DNA of 64,000 bases from Steinernema hermaphroditum (GCA_030435675.1 CM059622.1:13330001-13394000), one strand, 5' to 3'; positions 49,389 through 61,825 are shown, counted from the stretch's first letter. The notes: generated by a model not told the origin, from the sequence alone. Translations and numbers: made by a program.

Positions 49389-49579
49389 GTCGTTTTGAGA
49401 AGGTGGCAACTTGAGAACGCCTTTCGATGCAAGCGATCGATCGCTTTGTGCGTGACCTTATTCTACAATCACTGTTTGATGACACACACTAAAATTCCAA
49501 ATACTATTACTTTTCTTTGTGCGCTTTTAGAGTCATAAAAGAACCCTGTACAGGAATACTTTCAGATCCCTCCCACACT
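49389..49579. other. Upstream flank of copy 5
   Basis: Short duplicated 5' flank with GGTGGCAACTTGAGAACG and the TTTCAG-ATCCCTCCC leader before the ATG. Confidence 0.6.
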
Positions 49580-50561
49580 ATGGACACTATTCCGTACGAC
49601 TTCTGTCACGATGTGTGGTCACAGATCAACTTCGGGTGTAGACACGACTTAGCCCGGGCTGGAGAATTTCTTCAGGAACCATGGAGAAGTGCAACCATGA
49701 ATTACATCGAAAAATGCCGGAATATCTCCGTCAGGATCTCAAAAGACGACGCGGGATGGTTTTGCACTATAGTGCCGCAGAAAGCCGAGAAAGGTCCAAA
49801 CTCTGTTGAGGAACTTTTAGCCACGGATCGTCGATATCTCATTTGTCATGGTGTTACCATTGGAGGTGACCTGAGTTGTTTGCACAAGAAGCTGCCCTGT
49901 TCGAAAGAAGTCATCGCTAGAAAACTGATTCCCTTGTTGAATCGACACACTCGATCCTGGACTTCTCTCCATTTCCACGAAAGTCTTCCCACGGAAACTG
50001 CTGTGGAGTGCCTCAAGATGTTCCGAAACGCTTCCGAAATTTCCTTCGATAGGAATTCCCTACTTTGGGGAAGAAAGCGAAGCGTTCCTAGCTGAGCACG
50101 TGAAGAACAACCGTATTCTCTGCAACATCGACCAGCGCGGATTGTGGCGAAACAGGAAAAGGGTCGAAGACATTCTTGTGGATTACCTCAGCGTACCTAG
50201 AGATAAGCAATTATGGTTAGCAGTCGAAATCGGAGGTGACAACAATTTCCCAATGACCCTCAGAATATTTAAGGCGGCCTTCGACTGGTGGCTCAGAGTG
50301 GGAAATTACAAAAAACTGTGCATTGATGGGCTCCCAGATTTTGCTGTTGAAGACTTTTTCTCAATCCCGCTTCCCGACAATGTGACGAGAAAGGAAGAAG
50401 TCGAGCAGCACTGGCTTCGCAGTGAAGAAGACGAAGCACTGATCGTCACATGGACCAAGGGCGATGGCTCGTATCTTCAGTGTCGCTACACATATACAAT
50501 ACGGCAACTTTTCCTTCGAAACTCGGTGTATTTGAATATACAATTCCCTGTAGGGCCCTAA
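49580..50561 (+). pseudogene. MDTIP-family protein, copy 5 (one frameshift)
   Basis: ATG at 49580. The first frame is intact for about 160 codons: MDTIPYDFCHDVWSQINF, ISKDDAGWFCTI, LATDRRYLICHG, CSKEVIARKLIPL, ETAVECLKMFRN and SFDRNS. It then runs to a stop at 50094. The neighbouring frame continues the family pattern from YFGEESEAFLAEHVKNN to LPDNVTRKEEVE, TWTKGDGSYLQC and the stop at 50561. One extra base at about 50055-50061 explains the shift, and copy 4 has the identical one. Without it the protein would be about 320 aa. Confidence 0.82.
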
Positions 50562-51870
50562 ACATAACAGGAATAAGGAAAACATGTATTGATACCCTGT
50601 TCCCTTGTACCATTATGATGATCTTCTTTATGCTGTAAGGATGTTTTTTTTATATTATTACTGCAACATTTCTGGTTCGGAATAACTGTATATTCCAAAT
50701 AAACCTCCCTCGATCACTTCGTGTCGTCCACATTCACAATCTTCTATGCGTACGTCCATTTTCAGAGTTGCTTAAGACCGTAAAGTTGAAAAGATGAAAA
50801 GTGAAAGCTTTCAAGACCCCTAAAATTCCCAAAGCAACCTTAGATTCGTGGCTGAGCGTGGAAGACTGTAAAGTGCTGAGTATCCGTGGGAATCCACGAT
50901 TTATCAGTAAAGACGTTCTTGTCGAGTGGAGAAGAGAAGATGTATGTGGAGAATGCGCACCTCTGTAGATGTTGACATAAAGAACTCGGAGCACCGGTGT
51001 AGAATTAAAAGGTGGGAAACGATTAAAATCGGCTATCATGGTCAGTCTTCTTGCGAGTAATTTGTCCTGAGACGTCCTGCACGACGCTGATTTGGGAAGA
51101 TTAACGATAAATGGCAGCCGTCTTGGTGTGAAAACACGGGAAAACGTGTAAAATCAAATAAAACGAGCATGCCAAAGCGGTGAATGTTCCTTCCGGTGCC
51201 TTCGCCGATCCACCCCCAGGGGATGATCCCCTTCTCTTCGGGCTTTCAACAATTCCTTGATCGTCGGCGAGATCTCATCGCCCCCTTCCTGCTCCTCTGC
51301 TTCCTCACACGTGTGCTTCATGAATGGAGTAAATCGTCGAGGAGGGCCGCACAGATGGTGCCCTTCTTGTGGTGGAGCTCCTCTTAGCGGGGCCAAAGTT
51401 CACCTCGAACCGAAGGCAATTTTATGGCCGAGATAATGGGACGGGACGGGGTTTCCTCCGGAGAGCTTAGTGTCACCGCCGAAACTCTTCCGGGTCGGTG
51501 TTTCCTGGACAGTCTTTATCCATGTTCAGTGTATTTTGGAACGCCAGTGACGTTCTATCGATAGTTCTTCGTTCATCTGTGAGAAACAGAACTGAAATAT
51601 CGCTCTAAACCTCCCTCTGAACTTCACCCTCACGGCTAGCAGCAGTCGTTGCCTAAAGGGCGATGTTCTAACCTCTCGGGAGACATCGCCGACAACCTCT
51701 GTCAAGTGCAACTTCTTCCCAAAGAGATCCATGTGTTGCGATCCATTCCCTATCTGTTCTTCTTCTTCTTGTTTACTCGATGTTCCCCTCCGTGCCACTG
51801 TTTTTTTTTTTGTGTTTTCCTTGGGTGCCACCCTGCCTCTATTCTCTATCGCTCCTTTTAGGTCAGCACC
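50562..51870. other. Intergenic, 3' flank of copy 5 and promoter of next gene
   Basis: First part is the duplicated 3' flank. A minus-strand frame at 51396-51154 (KHTCEEAEEQEGGDEISPTI, KELLKARREG) is acidic and could be an exon fragment, but no partner exons were found. A pyrimidine-rich stretch and CCTTTTAG precede the ATG at 51871. Confidence 0.5.
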
Positions 51871-53331
51871 ATGCTCCGATCGGCTGTCCTCGACTTGGCC
51901 CTCCTCCTGTTCGTCGCCACGACGTCGCGTGAGTGCCTATCCCCTTCTTCTGATCCAGAGAGTTTCCCTCCAGATGGCCTCAACTCATCCTCCGAACTGA
52001 ATCTCCAGCGTTCTGCCTTTGATCTTCTGGAAGTCGATCCCCTTGGAAGGAATCCGATCTTGGACACACTTCGCGTAAGAAGCTTACAGCTATAAACAAC
52101 CTGTAGCGTCTGTTTTAGATCAACCGGGACCCTACCGTATCCCAGACGGTCGCCCGGATCCTCGCCTCGCATGGCCTCTCTCCAACGACAAAATTCGATC
52201 GGATCCGCGTGGTCATCGGCGAATCGCTCCCCCTCTCGACGCGCCTGGGCTCCTGGGGCCTCTACTTCGACTTCGTGCGCCTCTCACTCGTCCCGAAGGC
52301 GCCTTTATTCCGCGAGATCGTCGCCGAATGCGAGGAAACGCGCCACTGCCGCCTTCTCAACTTTCTCCGCGAGGTCGCCGCCGCCTCCCACCACGGAGCA
52401 TTCGCCCATTCCGTCAAGAAGACGCTCCAGTGCCTCGAGGAGAACTCGATGCTTCTCTGCCTTCGGCGCCTGGAGTGTCCTCGAGGGGACCGCGCCACTG
52501 AAAAGCTCCTCGAGGACGTCTTCTCAGTCGTCGACCTCAAGAATCTGGCCCACTTTGTAAGACTTCCCTCCGATTTCCCCCTAGAAAACCTTTCCAGGAG
52601 CACGTGCGCACCTCGAAGCTCGCCTCCCACGGCGTCTCCCAGCGCCGGAACGGCGTCTTTCCCCTTCTCCGCGACCTCGACAACACCCTCCGATGCCCCA
52701 TCGTCAAGAGGAGCGTCCGCTCCGTCTTCCCGGAGCTGCGGAGCGGCGTCGCCCGGATTCTGAATCACTGGAAGCACCGCCCTGCCGTCGAGAGGATCGC
52801 TAAGGTTGCCGAGTTCCTCTCCGACTTCATCTCGCGGAGACAGCCGGACGCCGGCGAAATGTACCGTATCTTCGACATCTTCCAAGATATCATCATCCAG
52901 TCCACATGGGTACGTGAGTAGGGGAGCGTTTTCTCAAAACTCCGGACACTTTTTACAACCACGACGCTATCGCGGGTCCATTTGGCGCCGTCCACTTAGC
53001 GTTTCCATGGGTGTGACTCACTGAGGTGCGTTCTTCGCGTCTCTTCGAAGGAAGGCGCCTCCCTGACCTTTAGTCCTCCCCTTCCACCTTCAAAGTCGAC
53101 GCATTTCAGTATATCGAGCAGAGCTGCGCGCACCCCGAGTCCTTCTTCGACGACGACGGCGCCCTCCGCGCAGCCGACGTCGAGCAGAAGCCGTTGGTGC
53201 GCCTTCTCGAAGACAAGTGGAGAGAGACGAAGGACATCGGACGCGTCGCTGCGATTCTCCGAGGAGTGCGCTTCGAGGATGCGCCGATCGGGCTCTGGGG
53301 TTCCATGGGAATGATGATGAGACTGTGCTGA
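51871..53331 (+). CDS. Secreted protein of unknown family, 391 aa
   Basis: Four phase-0 exons: 51871-52074, 52119-52556, 52598-52909 and 53110-53331. A signal peptide (MLRSAVLDLALLLFVATTS) is followed by a mature region with no membrane span. Cysteines are scattered (EECEETRHCRLL-like, LQCLEENSMLLCLRR, LECPRG, SCAHPES, final MRLC), about ten in the mature part, so disulfides are likely. The rest is helical and rich in Leu, Arg and Glu (LASHGLSPTT, VRRVFPEL-like, AEFLSDFISRR). Codon use is strongly GC-ending, as in axin and hmp-2, suggesting good expression. TTTTAG precedes the ATG by nine bases. I do not recognise the family. It converges with the membrane glycoprotein gene, 90 bp apart. Confidence 0.85.
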
Positions 53332-53421
53332 ACATGGTGGAGTAAAGAAGTAGTCATGCTCTTGGTATTACGGGTGGTCGTCTTATCGATCTCGAACGCA
53401 TCTTAATATTATTCAATACAC

Positions 53422-54787
53422 TCAAGACAGCACCACAAATAAGGATAACACAATCAAAGATACTAGAGCAATGATATTAACAGCTCGAGCATTGCCTACG
53501 AGGTCGTCAATAGCCGCGCGCAACGTCGTTGGCACTGTATTCGGGTTGGCCATCAGTTCCCACTTCCCATGTATGTCCTTCCGCGTAGATTTTCTTAAAA
53601 GCCTTAAAACAAAAAGCTTTCAGCAAAGATATGGAAAAGCCTCAACTCACACTCCTCTCGCACCGCCCCTCTTTGGAATGATGAGCATTCGCGGCAGCTC
53701 GTCCGAATCCTTCTTAAATCCTCTGATGTAGCACTCCTCGCCTAGCTCTTCGAATCGTCGTGACGAATTAAGATATCGCACAATGTGGTAGAAGAACTCT
53801 GTGCAATTTCTAAACAACGCAGTTTCAGAAAAAAACGATTATTAGTATTATTACTCGGTCCGCAACTCCGCCTGCAACTTGAACTTCCCACTTTCCAGCT
53901 GGTTGTAGAAAAAGGCGCCATCCTTCGCCTCTGCATCCCTTTTGTCCCAGTGGAGAAGACTGTTCGCATTGAAGAAGTCGGCTACTTTTTCGCGCTGCTA
54001 TAAATACTGCATATAAAACAGGAGCAAAGAACACAACAAAAAGGAACAAGGATTTCAGGTTGATCTACGGCTGGCACTTACCGGAGCAGAAATATTAGAG
54101 CACTGATGTTCCTTCATTCGCGTAAGGTTCCTCAGTGTCATGTTCTTGTTAAAGATGAATGCGGTATGCTCGTCGGACAACAACTTGTTCTCATTCGGTA
54201 CGAAGGTCATCGATCTTCCATCACAAAGAACGGGCTCAGAATTACTGAAAACCGTATCGGTCTGCACGCTGTAGAATTTCTTGCCGTTGTGGCAACCATT
54301 GGGATATTCGTTTTTCATGAAGCTCAATATCCTAAAGACCTCAATCTGGCTATGAACTCAGATTTCAATGCACCTACTTTGATCCGTTCCACTTCAAGTC
54401 GGCGAGTTTACGGCTGTCGAAGAGGAGCCGCTTTTCCTTACAACGGCTGATTCCAGCAAAGATGAGATGCTCGTAATGCTTCGTATAGAACAGCTTTGCG
54501 GTCTCTTCTGAGGGGTACGCACAGTTCGCTTCTCTGCGAGCCACGGGCATGTGTTCATCGATGGCTTTGTTAAGGTCTTTGAACGTCTTGTACGCGCCGA
54601 TATCGGCTATGGTGAACCCATATTTACCCAACGCTACGATGTAGTTTCCTCTGAAATGAGAAATTTTACATTCGTCCACTGAAAAACGGAGATTAATGGA
54701 GACACCAGGCAAGAAGAACGTACATCCGTGAACGGAAACGCGAAGCAGAACGAAGGCGAACTCGAAGAAGAACCACGACCTGACCAT
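53422..54787 (-). CDS. Type I membrane glycoprotein of unknown family, 362 aa
   Basis: Six exons: 54787-54724, 54678-54378, 54331-54082, 53997-53855, 53809-53651 and 53593-53422, with all phases closing. Signal peptide MVRSWFFFEFAFVLLRVSVHG. The ectodomain has seven to eight cysteines (DEC, REANCAYPS, SRCKEK, NGCHNG, VLCDG, HQCSN, NCTEFF, EECYIRG) and several N-glycosylation sequons (NMT, NLT, NIS, NCT, NSS). After KSTRKDIHGKWELM a hydrophobic run closes the protein (AVNIIALVSLIVLSLFVVLS), with no cytoplasmic tail. It is either a tail-end membrane anchor or, since the run is at the very C-terminus, a GPI-attachment signal. No family recognised. The last two exons were found by frame and splice continuity past a tempting TAA at 53853-53851. 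Confidence 0.8.
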
Positions 54788-55145
54788 CGCAAAGTCAACC
54801 CATCAAATGATGTGAAGAGACAGGTGAGGCTGCTCTAAGCCTCTACCAGACTGTCTAGTCTAGACAGAGCACTGCATTTTGTAGACAAACAGTCTAGCAC
54901 GAGCGAAGTACATAATGTTATCAACCCTTTATGGTTTATGTGTCAATTTTGAGCAGATGGAAGCTAGACCAGACTGAGCTCGACCCATTTCTTGATTTAG
55001 AACCACATGAACGAGGCAATGCTCCTTCGCTCCATCCCCTCGAAGATTCTCTCATAGCCCCTGTCTTTGTATCACGTTTGATTCTTGGCTTCATTGAAAT
55101 AGATGAAAACAAAGAAGTTAAATAAATTACGGCTTCTCAACGGCT
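54788..55145. other. Short intergenic region
   Basis: Upstream of the membrane glycoprotein gene and downstream of the CAAX protease gene. No gene or repeat is evident. Confidence 0.5.
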
Positions 55146-56863
55146 CTACTGGTACTTCTTCAGTGCGGCGATGCGCTCCGGAATTGGAGGATGCGAGTGA
55201 TTGTAAGCGGAGTAGTAGGGGTCGTCAATGGGGAGCGAGAGGTTGTCTTTGCCGATCTTGATCAGACCAGAGCTCAGATGCTTGGCGAAACCGAGCTCGG
55301 CCGAGTAGGTGTCGGCGGCGAACTCCATGCGACGACTGAGCACAGTCATGATGAATCCCATCAGCTGATTGTAGGGGGCGGTGACGAATTGGAAGACGAT
55401 CATGAGGCCGATAAGGGTCGGCTCGGTAGTGAATCCGAAGGCGCGGTAAAGAGCTGTTTGACGGTAGAAGTAGGCGAAGACGGCGAATAGCAGAAGCAGA
55501 TTGACCTGAAAACAGAGGATCAGATTTTGGTTCTAGACAGAGAGTTGAATTAAATCGGTCTGTCTGAGATTTAGAGACAGTCTTTGCGGTACTGTTGCAA
55601 CCAAACAGTGTCTGCACTCAATCCAGACTGTCTATTGAACGATCGAGAGACAGCCTATGGTAATCATCGTGATTTCTATGTTTTTTGATCACCGTTTCCA
55701 GCCAATATTCGTATTTAACAATGCAAGTGTTACCTCAGCCATGAGAAGATTGAACATGGTGTGACAGAGCTCCCAGTGACCAAGTTCGTGTCCCAGAACA
55801 GCGACAACTTCATCGTTCTGCATACCAATGGTGCGCTGCTTCTCCATCTTTTCATCGCCTTCCTTCTCTTCCTTATGCTTATCGTTCTTGGCTCCCCACA
55901 AGTCCTTCAGCTGCTCGTTAACCTCCTCACTCAGAAGGGTATCGTAGATGACGATGCGCTTGTTCTTCCAGAATCCGTACATATAGGCGTTGCTGTGGGC
56001 GGAGCGCTTCGATCCCTGCACAACATAAAGCTTCGTGAGCGGGAACTTTCGCTTTGCAGCAAGCTCTTCGATTTTGGTCTTCAGCTCTCCGTCAGGCAAT
56101 GGGATATACTTGTCGAAGAGAGGGGCGATGAACTCGGGATAGATAGTCATCAGAAGGAGGATCATGACAGAGACGAAGATCCACGCATAGAAGAAGAAAT
56201 ACTCGCCACCATTGCGCACGATCCAGATGAGAGCGGTAAGAATCGGAGCGGAGATCAGTTGAGAAACCGCAAACTTCTTGATCTTGTCAGTGATGAAGAA
56301 ACCAACAGTCTGCTTGTTGAACCCGTGGCGCTCTTCGATGACAAAGGTGTCGTAGAGATCCCAGGGAGTGTCAAGAACGAAAGACATAACACCCGAAAGT
56401 AGAGCAAACCCGAGCGACTGAGGGATTTCAGCGTTGGTGTTGAACAATGTCTGCGATATGCTGCCGCTGTAGGTCCACAGCAAAGGCAGAACGCCAAGGC
56501 AAAGGATAGCCTAGAAAGTTGCAGGGTAAACATAAGCTATCTTTACGCGGACATACCGTATTTTCAATTTGCGAGTATAGATTGTGCGCAAAGTTGTAAT
56601 GGTGCTTGTCGAGTTTGTACTTGCGGGCTTTGTCGTACTCCTCAGTGCTGATGATGTCGGAGAGATCCTCTGGCCGCTTTTCATTCTCCTTATGAACACG
56701 ATACTAAACAACGCATTCAGAGAGTTATTCGTAGTTGCGAGCATACTTGACGATACGATAGATAATAGTCAATGAGGAATAATCCCCAATTGATACCCAA
56801 TATCAGCCAGAAGATCCCGCTAGGGGTCATATCCAGGCCGGCAGCTGGTATTAGGTTGATCAT
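55146..56863 (-). CDS. fce-1: CAAX prenyl protease FACE-1/STE24 (M48 family)
   Basis: Four exons: 56863-56747, 56703-56557, 56510-55734 and 55505-55146; 466 aa. Multi-pass ER/inner-nuclear membrane zinc protease that removes the AAX tripeptide from prenylated proteins. Zinc motif HELGH near residue 329 (VVAVLGHELGHWE), third ligand Glu near 408 in RRMEFAADTYS, plus SNAYMYGFWKNKRIVIYDTL and the family tail NHSHPPIPERIAALK. About seven hydrophobic segments are visible (ILCLGVLPLLW, LISAPILTALIWIV, FVSVMILLLMTIY and others). The ATG abuts a TTCTAG acceptor, and the COA3 stop lies 135 nt upstream: likely an SL2-type downstream operon gene. Confidence 0.96.
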
Positions 56864-56998
56864 CTAGAAACAACAGATAAAGCTAGAATAACATTAGTGG
56901 CCAAAATAGCAGATTGGTCCGTCAAAACGGAATTGATAGCACGAAGGAACTGTCCCTTTAACGTTTACACACAACAAGGCCTAATAACAAAATTAAAA

Positions 56999-57484
56999 TC
57001 ATTTCTTTTGAGCCTGAGCAGCTTTCTGCGCTCGTTCAACGGCGACTTCTTCGTCGATTTCTTCCAGGAACGTTTCTTGCTTCACAGCGTAGATGGTGTA
57101 GTAATAGATTCCGACAACCAGCAGTACAAGCGCCGTGAGGGAAATGTGATTCTAAAACGAGTCGTTAAAGGGACAGTGTAACGCTTTTTCGGCAATTCTG
57201 GATCGCCCTGAAATTAAAAATTGAACACTGACCTTGTAATTTTTAGCGAAAATTTCTTTGATGCGTTCTTCGTTCACTTGTTCGAACTGTTTGGCGAAAC
57301 GTTTCTGGGCGCGAGGCAAGTCTTCGATGTCGATCTGCTCCAGCATGTCGTCGCGCTGATTAATGACTTCGGCTTTTTTGTTTGTTAGCGGCGCAGGCGT
57401 GGTCGGTACAGTTGCCGCAGTTCTCCTCGCAACTATTCTTGGGAGCTTGTTGATGAGAGTGGCAGCACTCAAACGTAAACTCAT
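56999..57484 (-). CDS. coa3: Cytochrome c oxidase assembly factor COA3 (CCDC56-like)
   Basis: Two exons, 57484-57233 and 57151-56999; 134 aa. The N-terminus is basic and hydroxylated (MSLRLSAATLINKLPRIVARR), consistent with mitochondrial import. A soluble segment (LEQIDIEDLPRAQKRFAKQF) is followed by one membrane span (ISLTALVLLVVGIYYYTIYA) and the family signature VKQETFLEEIDEE, matching YSISQERFLDELEDE of human COA3. Role in the family: inner-membrane chaperone of newly made COX1. TTACAG lies seven bases before the ATG. First gene of a probable operon with the CAAX protease. The single intron contains an internal TTTCAG that is out of frame if used. Confidence 0.85.
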
Positions 57485-60400
57485 CTTTGGCCTGTAAGCA
57501 AGCAGTTCGTAAAATAACCTTCTATCCGGGAGATCCAGAAGCCGCTTAGCATAATCCAAGCTAACACTTTCCAGATATGGTCGCAACACGAGGAGATGAA
57601 CGAACGAAAGACCGTTCAAGGAAAACGACGCGCGGGGCGGTTACTTTACACATACGGTAACTGAAACGAGTCGAGGAAGGCCTCAAATTTGCAAGAAACA
57701 GAAAAGTTTACATGATAAATTTAAAAATGAATGATCGTCAGTTTTCTCACGCAATCTGTGAATGTGAACAACAGCGATGCAGCTTTGCCATTTCGAATCT
57801 AATGTATAATAAATCGTTCCAAAGTAAACCTTTTTGTGCATAATCCACTCAACGGCATCAAAGATCGTAGCGTCATAAATTGCTTATCCACAAACCTGCG
57901 ACCAATTTTCCCATTTCACAACAAGCAGAACACGAGAAATTCAGTTGTGCGATGAGTAATCACTAAAATGTAAACAAATACCGCTGCAATCTGTCACCAA
58001 AAATATGGACTGAACGCTGTAAAAGTCGTCAGCTCCGATCTCCGATATCTGAAAGCAGCCTCAGGTGTATTATCCTAAAAGCGATCCTCTTCACCGATAA
58101 GCATAAAATACTAACCACCAAACAAATGATTTTCGGAACAAATGATTTTTAAAGAGCTTCTCAGATAATCATATAAGTATGAATTTATATAAGTTCATTC
58201 TCAACAAAGTCAGTGAATGAAAAATCCGTGAAAAATAAACTAAATGCAATCGGCTAAGATCGCCTGCAGTAAACAGTTAGGATGGAATACAGGAAATAAC
58301 ATAATCGAGCATTTATGACCCTCAAATAAACATCAATTACAATCAAAACAATGCAGGCGAAATAAACCAAAGAGATCACGATTCACGGCTCATGATTTCT
58401 CACAATAGCCACGAGTGCTTCTAGAAGCTTTTCACCAAGTTTTCCAAGATCTCCACATCAAAAAACACTGAAAACGCCAGATTTCGGAACCGCTTCCAAT
58501 CGTGTCTATTTGTCTAGTCTCTACGCACCAGGACCTCCCGTAAACGTCTGCCGATCGGCCTCCTCTTTTTGTTCTCTCTCCCACGGCCACCTCCACCGCC
58601 GCAGCGGTTCAATTGCCAGCGGAGTCATCTTCTTGGAGGATCCGTCGCCGCCATTGGCAGCCGGTGACGTCGCGTGCCTAATTTGCGCTCGATCATCTCC
58701 ATCGTCCGTATTGCGTGTTGGGGAAGACCGATAAAATCCCGCGCGTCTTCTGTTTGTCCCCTTCCCTTCCGTTCCCCAGGCTTCTTTCTTCTCTATTTTC
58801 GACTCTTTTCGCGTTTAACAAGTCGGCATTACGACCCGCGCCTCGCTATTACGACGAGGAGAAGCTGTCATTTGCAGGGCGGCTAGCTTCAGCTTGACGA
58901 GCAAACTTTGTGTCCGTCGGGGCACAATGTGGAGTTCCTCTTGCCGAGTTTTGAGGGGATCCGTGAGAAAACGTCGCGCGAACGTGTGGTTTGTGTCGAA
59001 AGTCCGCGAGTGGGTTGTGTAAAACGTGGGATTTTCATGTTTCCCGTTCTTTGGGGCGAGAATTATATGTATTTTCCATGAATACCGCTTGATTGTTACC
59101 ACATTTTCGCTAATCATGCCTCTTGATATGCCTCGTTACCGTAATCGTGGAAAGCTTTTGAATCTAAGCATTTGCCGTTCCTTTATTTGCAGCTGTTTCT
59201 CATACGTTTATGCGTTTCGAAAGCCGTTTAATTGGGAAAGCGTGTTTACTTTCTGGCTCATTTTACAGCGACTCGTGTGCCTACGCTGTCGTCTATCGCT
59301 TTTTGGCGAGCTCATATTTATGGGGGTCGTCGGATACGGTAGCTGCGAGGCGATAGCTATTGCCGGTGACCACAGATTACGCAAGTTAATGTGTTCACAC
59401 TTAATGTCACCACCCCCATTCTCTTTAATTTGAACTTTTCTGAGCAAATCCTGCCATTTACGCGAGCACAACTGTTTAATTAAACATGTCAGATTCCGTG
59501 ATTTCAATTAAGCTCCGTCGACATTTTCTAGGACACTAGGCATCCATTGTTCCGCGTTTCCGCTGTTTATGGCGGATCCGAAGAGGTATTGCTTGCTGGG
59601 CGTTTGTTGTTATTCGCCGAGGCGAACTTCACGCCTCGATGAGTTTAGGAATAATGAAATACTATATTTTCCCTTTTGCCTTTGTGACGTTAGAATTGTT
59701 TCCCTCCCATGGGTTTCATTTTTCATTTGATGTCGTCTAGCTGTGACGTAACAACAGATTAGCAGCAGTCTCTCCAATGCTTTGTTTTCATCGGGTCCGG
59801 TAGATTAGCGGAAGGTATTTGTTATTCGGAAATCCTAGAATGGAACGCGTGTGACATACAGTTTTCTTTAGCCGTTCCAAATAATCCGCTTGCTTTCCGA
59901 GTTAGCGACCTTGAGCGTATTTCGCGCTTTTGTGCGTAAACCGGTTTTGTTTAAGTGTGTTTTTAAATGCCTTCACCGGTTGACGTAATGAGTGACGCTT
60001 TCAGTTCAAATTATTCACCGTCGCGTCGCCAACTATACAAAACGCCTACTGTTTATGTTGGCTTCGAAACAACCATAAATCGGGTGTTAAAATTTGGACA
60101 GCAGCGAACGCAATTGATAAGGATCGTTTGTAGACGAGATGGTTCTCAAGGGCAGACGTACTTTTTGCAAGTCTCCGTCTGAAACTGCAGACATCTTGTG
60201 GAGATGCTCAGCACTTAAGCGGTTGTACTCGTACTGAACTCTTGGATTGGATTTCAGAAGTCCTTGAAGTTCATCGCCTTTTGAACCACCGATTATGCAG
60301 CATTTCCTTGACGCCCCCCTTTCCAAGAAGTTCTATCGATCCCACGTAGACTTTTGCTTAATTCTCACATTCCCTCGTTTTATACATCTCACATTCCCTC

Positions 60401-61825
60401 GCTTTATACATCTGTTTATGCGTGCCTCTTTACCCAAGCACTATTTAATTCAGTTACGTCCGGCTGCTCTTTTTCGCATTACTCACTTTACTGCCGCGCC
60501 GCCATTGGAATTAGTCCCGTCGCCTCTTTCAATACTACAGCATCATCATCATTAGTCGACGAAAAAAAACGCGTTTTTGCGTGTGCGTCGGCGTTGTGGG
60601 ATGCCTGTGCCTCGCAATAAGTCAGCTACAACGCGCATATTCCCTGCAGCCAATTTCAGCGTCGTTTTCTTCCGCAGATTGACGACTATCGGAAGCGAGA
60701 TAGCGGTGCCTTGCGAAGTGACCAATCGCAGTCAGAACGGGCTGTTGTTCCTAAGCTCCGGATATAAGGTGTTCCGCACGTCCACGTTTTCTCACTTTCA
60801 GCCTCGGTTCCCCTCACAAACGCTGTTAGGACGCGTGACTTCTGACGTTTCTGACTCACACTCCAAACGCTCCACTGAACCCATCTCATGAATCATTCTC
60901 CGCCTTTCCGTAAACGCTATTTTCAGCGTTCTCATTCAGTAAATGTTTAGTTTCTCTCCGGTAACCTTCGTAATGCTCTTTGACAGGCGGTGTTTTGGAA
61001 AACTGGTCCCTAATTGGCTCGGAGTACTTTTTGTTCGTGTTGATCCTGTACAATTATGTGTCTGTTTTCGTTAGATATCGATCTTCTAATTGCGGGAACT
61101 CTGTGCTGTCCTCGGTAGCCTTAATTAATAACGACGTAACCAAGGCACCTTGATTCTTTTGCGTATGGTTCCTCTTTTAGCCTTCAGCATTTTATGCGCG
61201 TTTTATAGGACCAACGCGTTGGTGATAACGTTTGATGACATGGCAACTTCGGGCGCAGCAACGGATGGAGTTCAGCGTCTGACTCAGACGATCTAACCGT
61301 CAGACAGGGTCCAACTCATCCATGTGTAGACAGTTTGAAATACTGTGCGTCTCAAATAAACATCCCCAGCACGCCCCTAGTCACTTTATCTCGAATCTAA
61401 ACATGGAGCGGTGAGTACCGTAATCCCCTTACCAACAGATGTTTGTGGGAATAGTCAGTTAATGGTCGTGCGACAGATTTATTAGATTAGCGACGAAGAA
61501 TAGGGCGATGCGGCCTCGACTAGCGTTGGAAAACCGGCCATCAGCTGACTTGTTTTGCTCCTTTCCGAATGAATAAGTGTTCACTGTGAGTGTCCGATCT
61601 TTTGTGGGCCGAGAGCAGATGTTGTATAAACGACGTGCGTGCGGAACTCTCGAAGGATATCAAATTGCTTGCGTAGTTTGTATTCCGCTCGACGGATCAC
61701 GCTACTTCATTATGTATTTAGTTGGGCGTTCATCGAATATTGAAAACTGTGCTAAGGTCGTTGCGTGATTGCTGCACGAGCATTCCGTGTACTACTCTTT
61801 CTCGAATCGTTAATTTTCAGTCACC
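57485..61825. other. Divergent 4.3-kb intergenic region, COA3 / ANKRD13C
   Basis: No gene supported on either strand. GC-rich block at 58.5-58.9 kb (with a TGACGTCGCG motif near 58665) and scattered AT-rich DNA; likely promoters for both flanking genes. A small tandem repeat lies at 60364-60411. Short frames at 59.0-59.4 and 60.3-60.9 kb have no family likeness or splice partners. Confidence 0.5.
60364..60411 (+). repeat. 24-bp tandem duplication
   Basis: TCACATTCCCTCG-TTTATACATC occurs twice back to back with one substitution. Confidence 0.85.

Noticed and set aside
52262..52885. 207-codon frame antisense to the secreted-protein gene
   Set aside because: Sense strand has phase-consistent exons and a signal peptide; the antisense frame has neither.
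55761..56402. 213-codon frame antisense to the CAAX protease
   Set aside because: Overlaps the catalytic exon whose protein is unmistakable.
57152..57619. Longer COA3 frame starting MNGLSFVHLL and reading through the intron
   Set aside because: The acceptor before ATG 57484 and the spliced version ending in the COA3 membrane span fit the family better.
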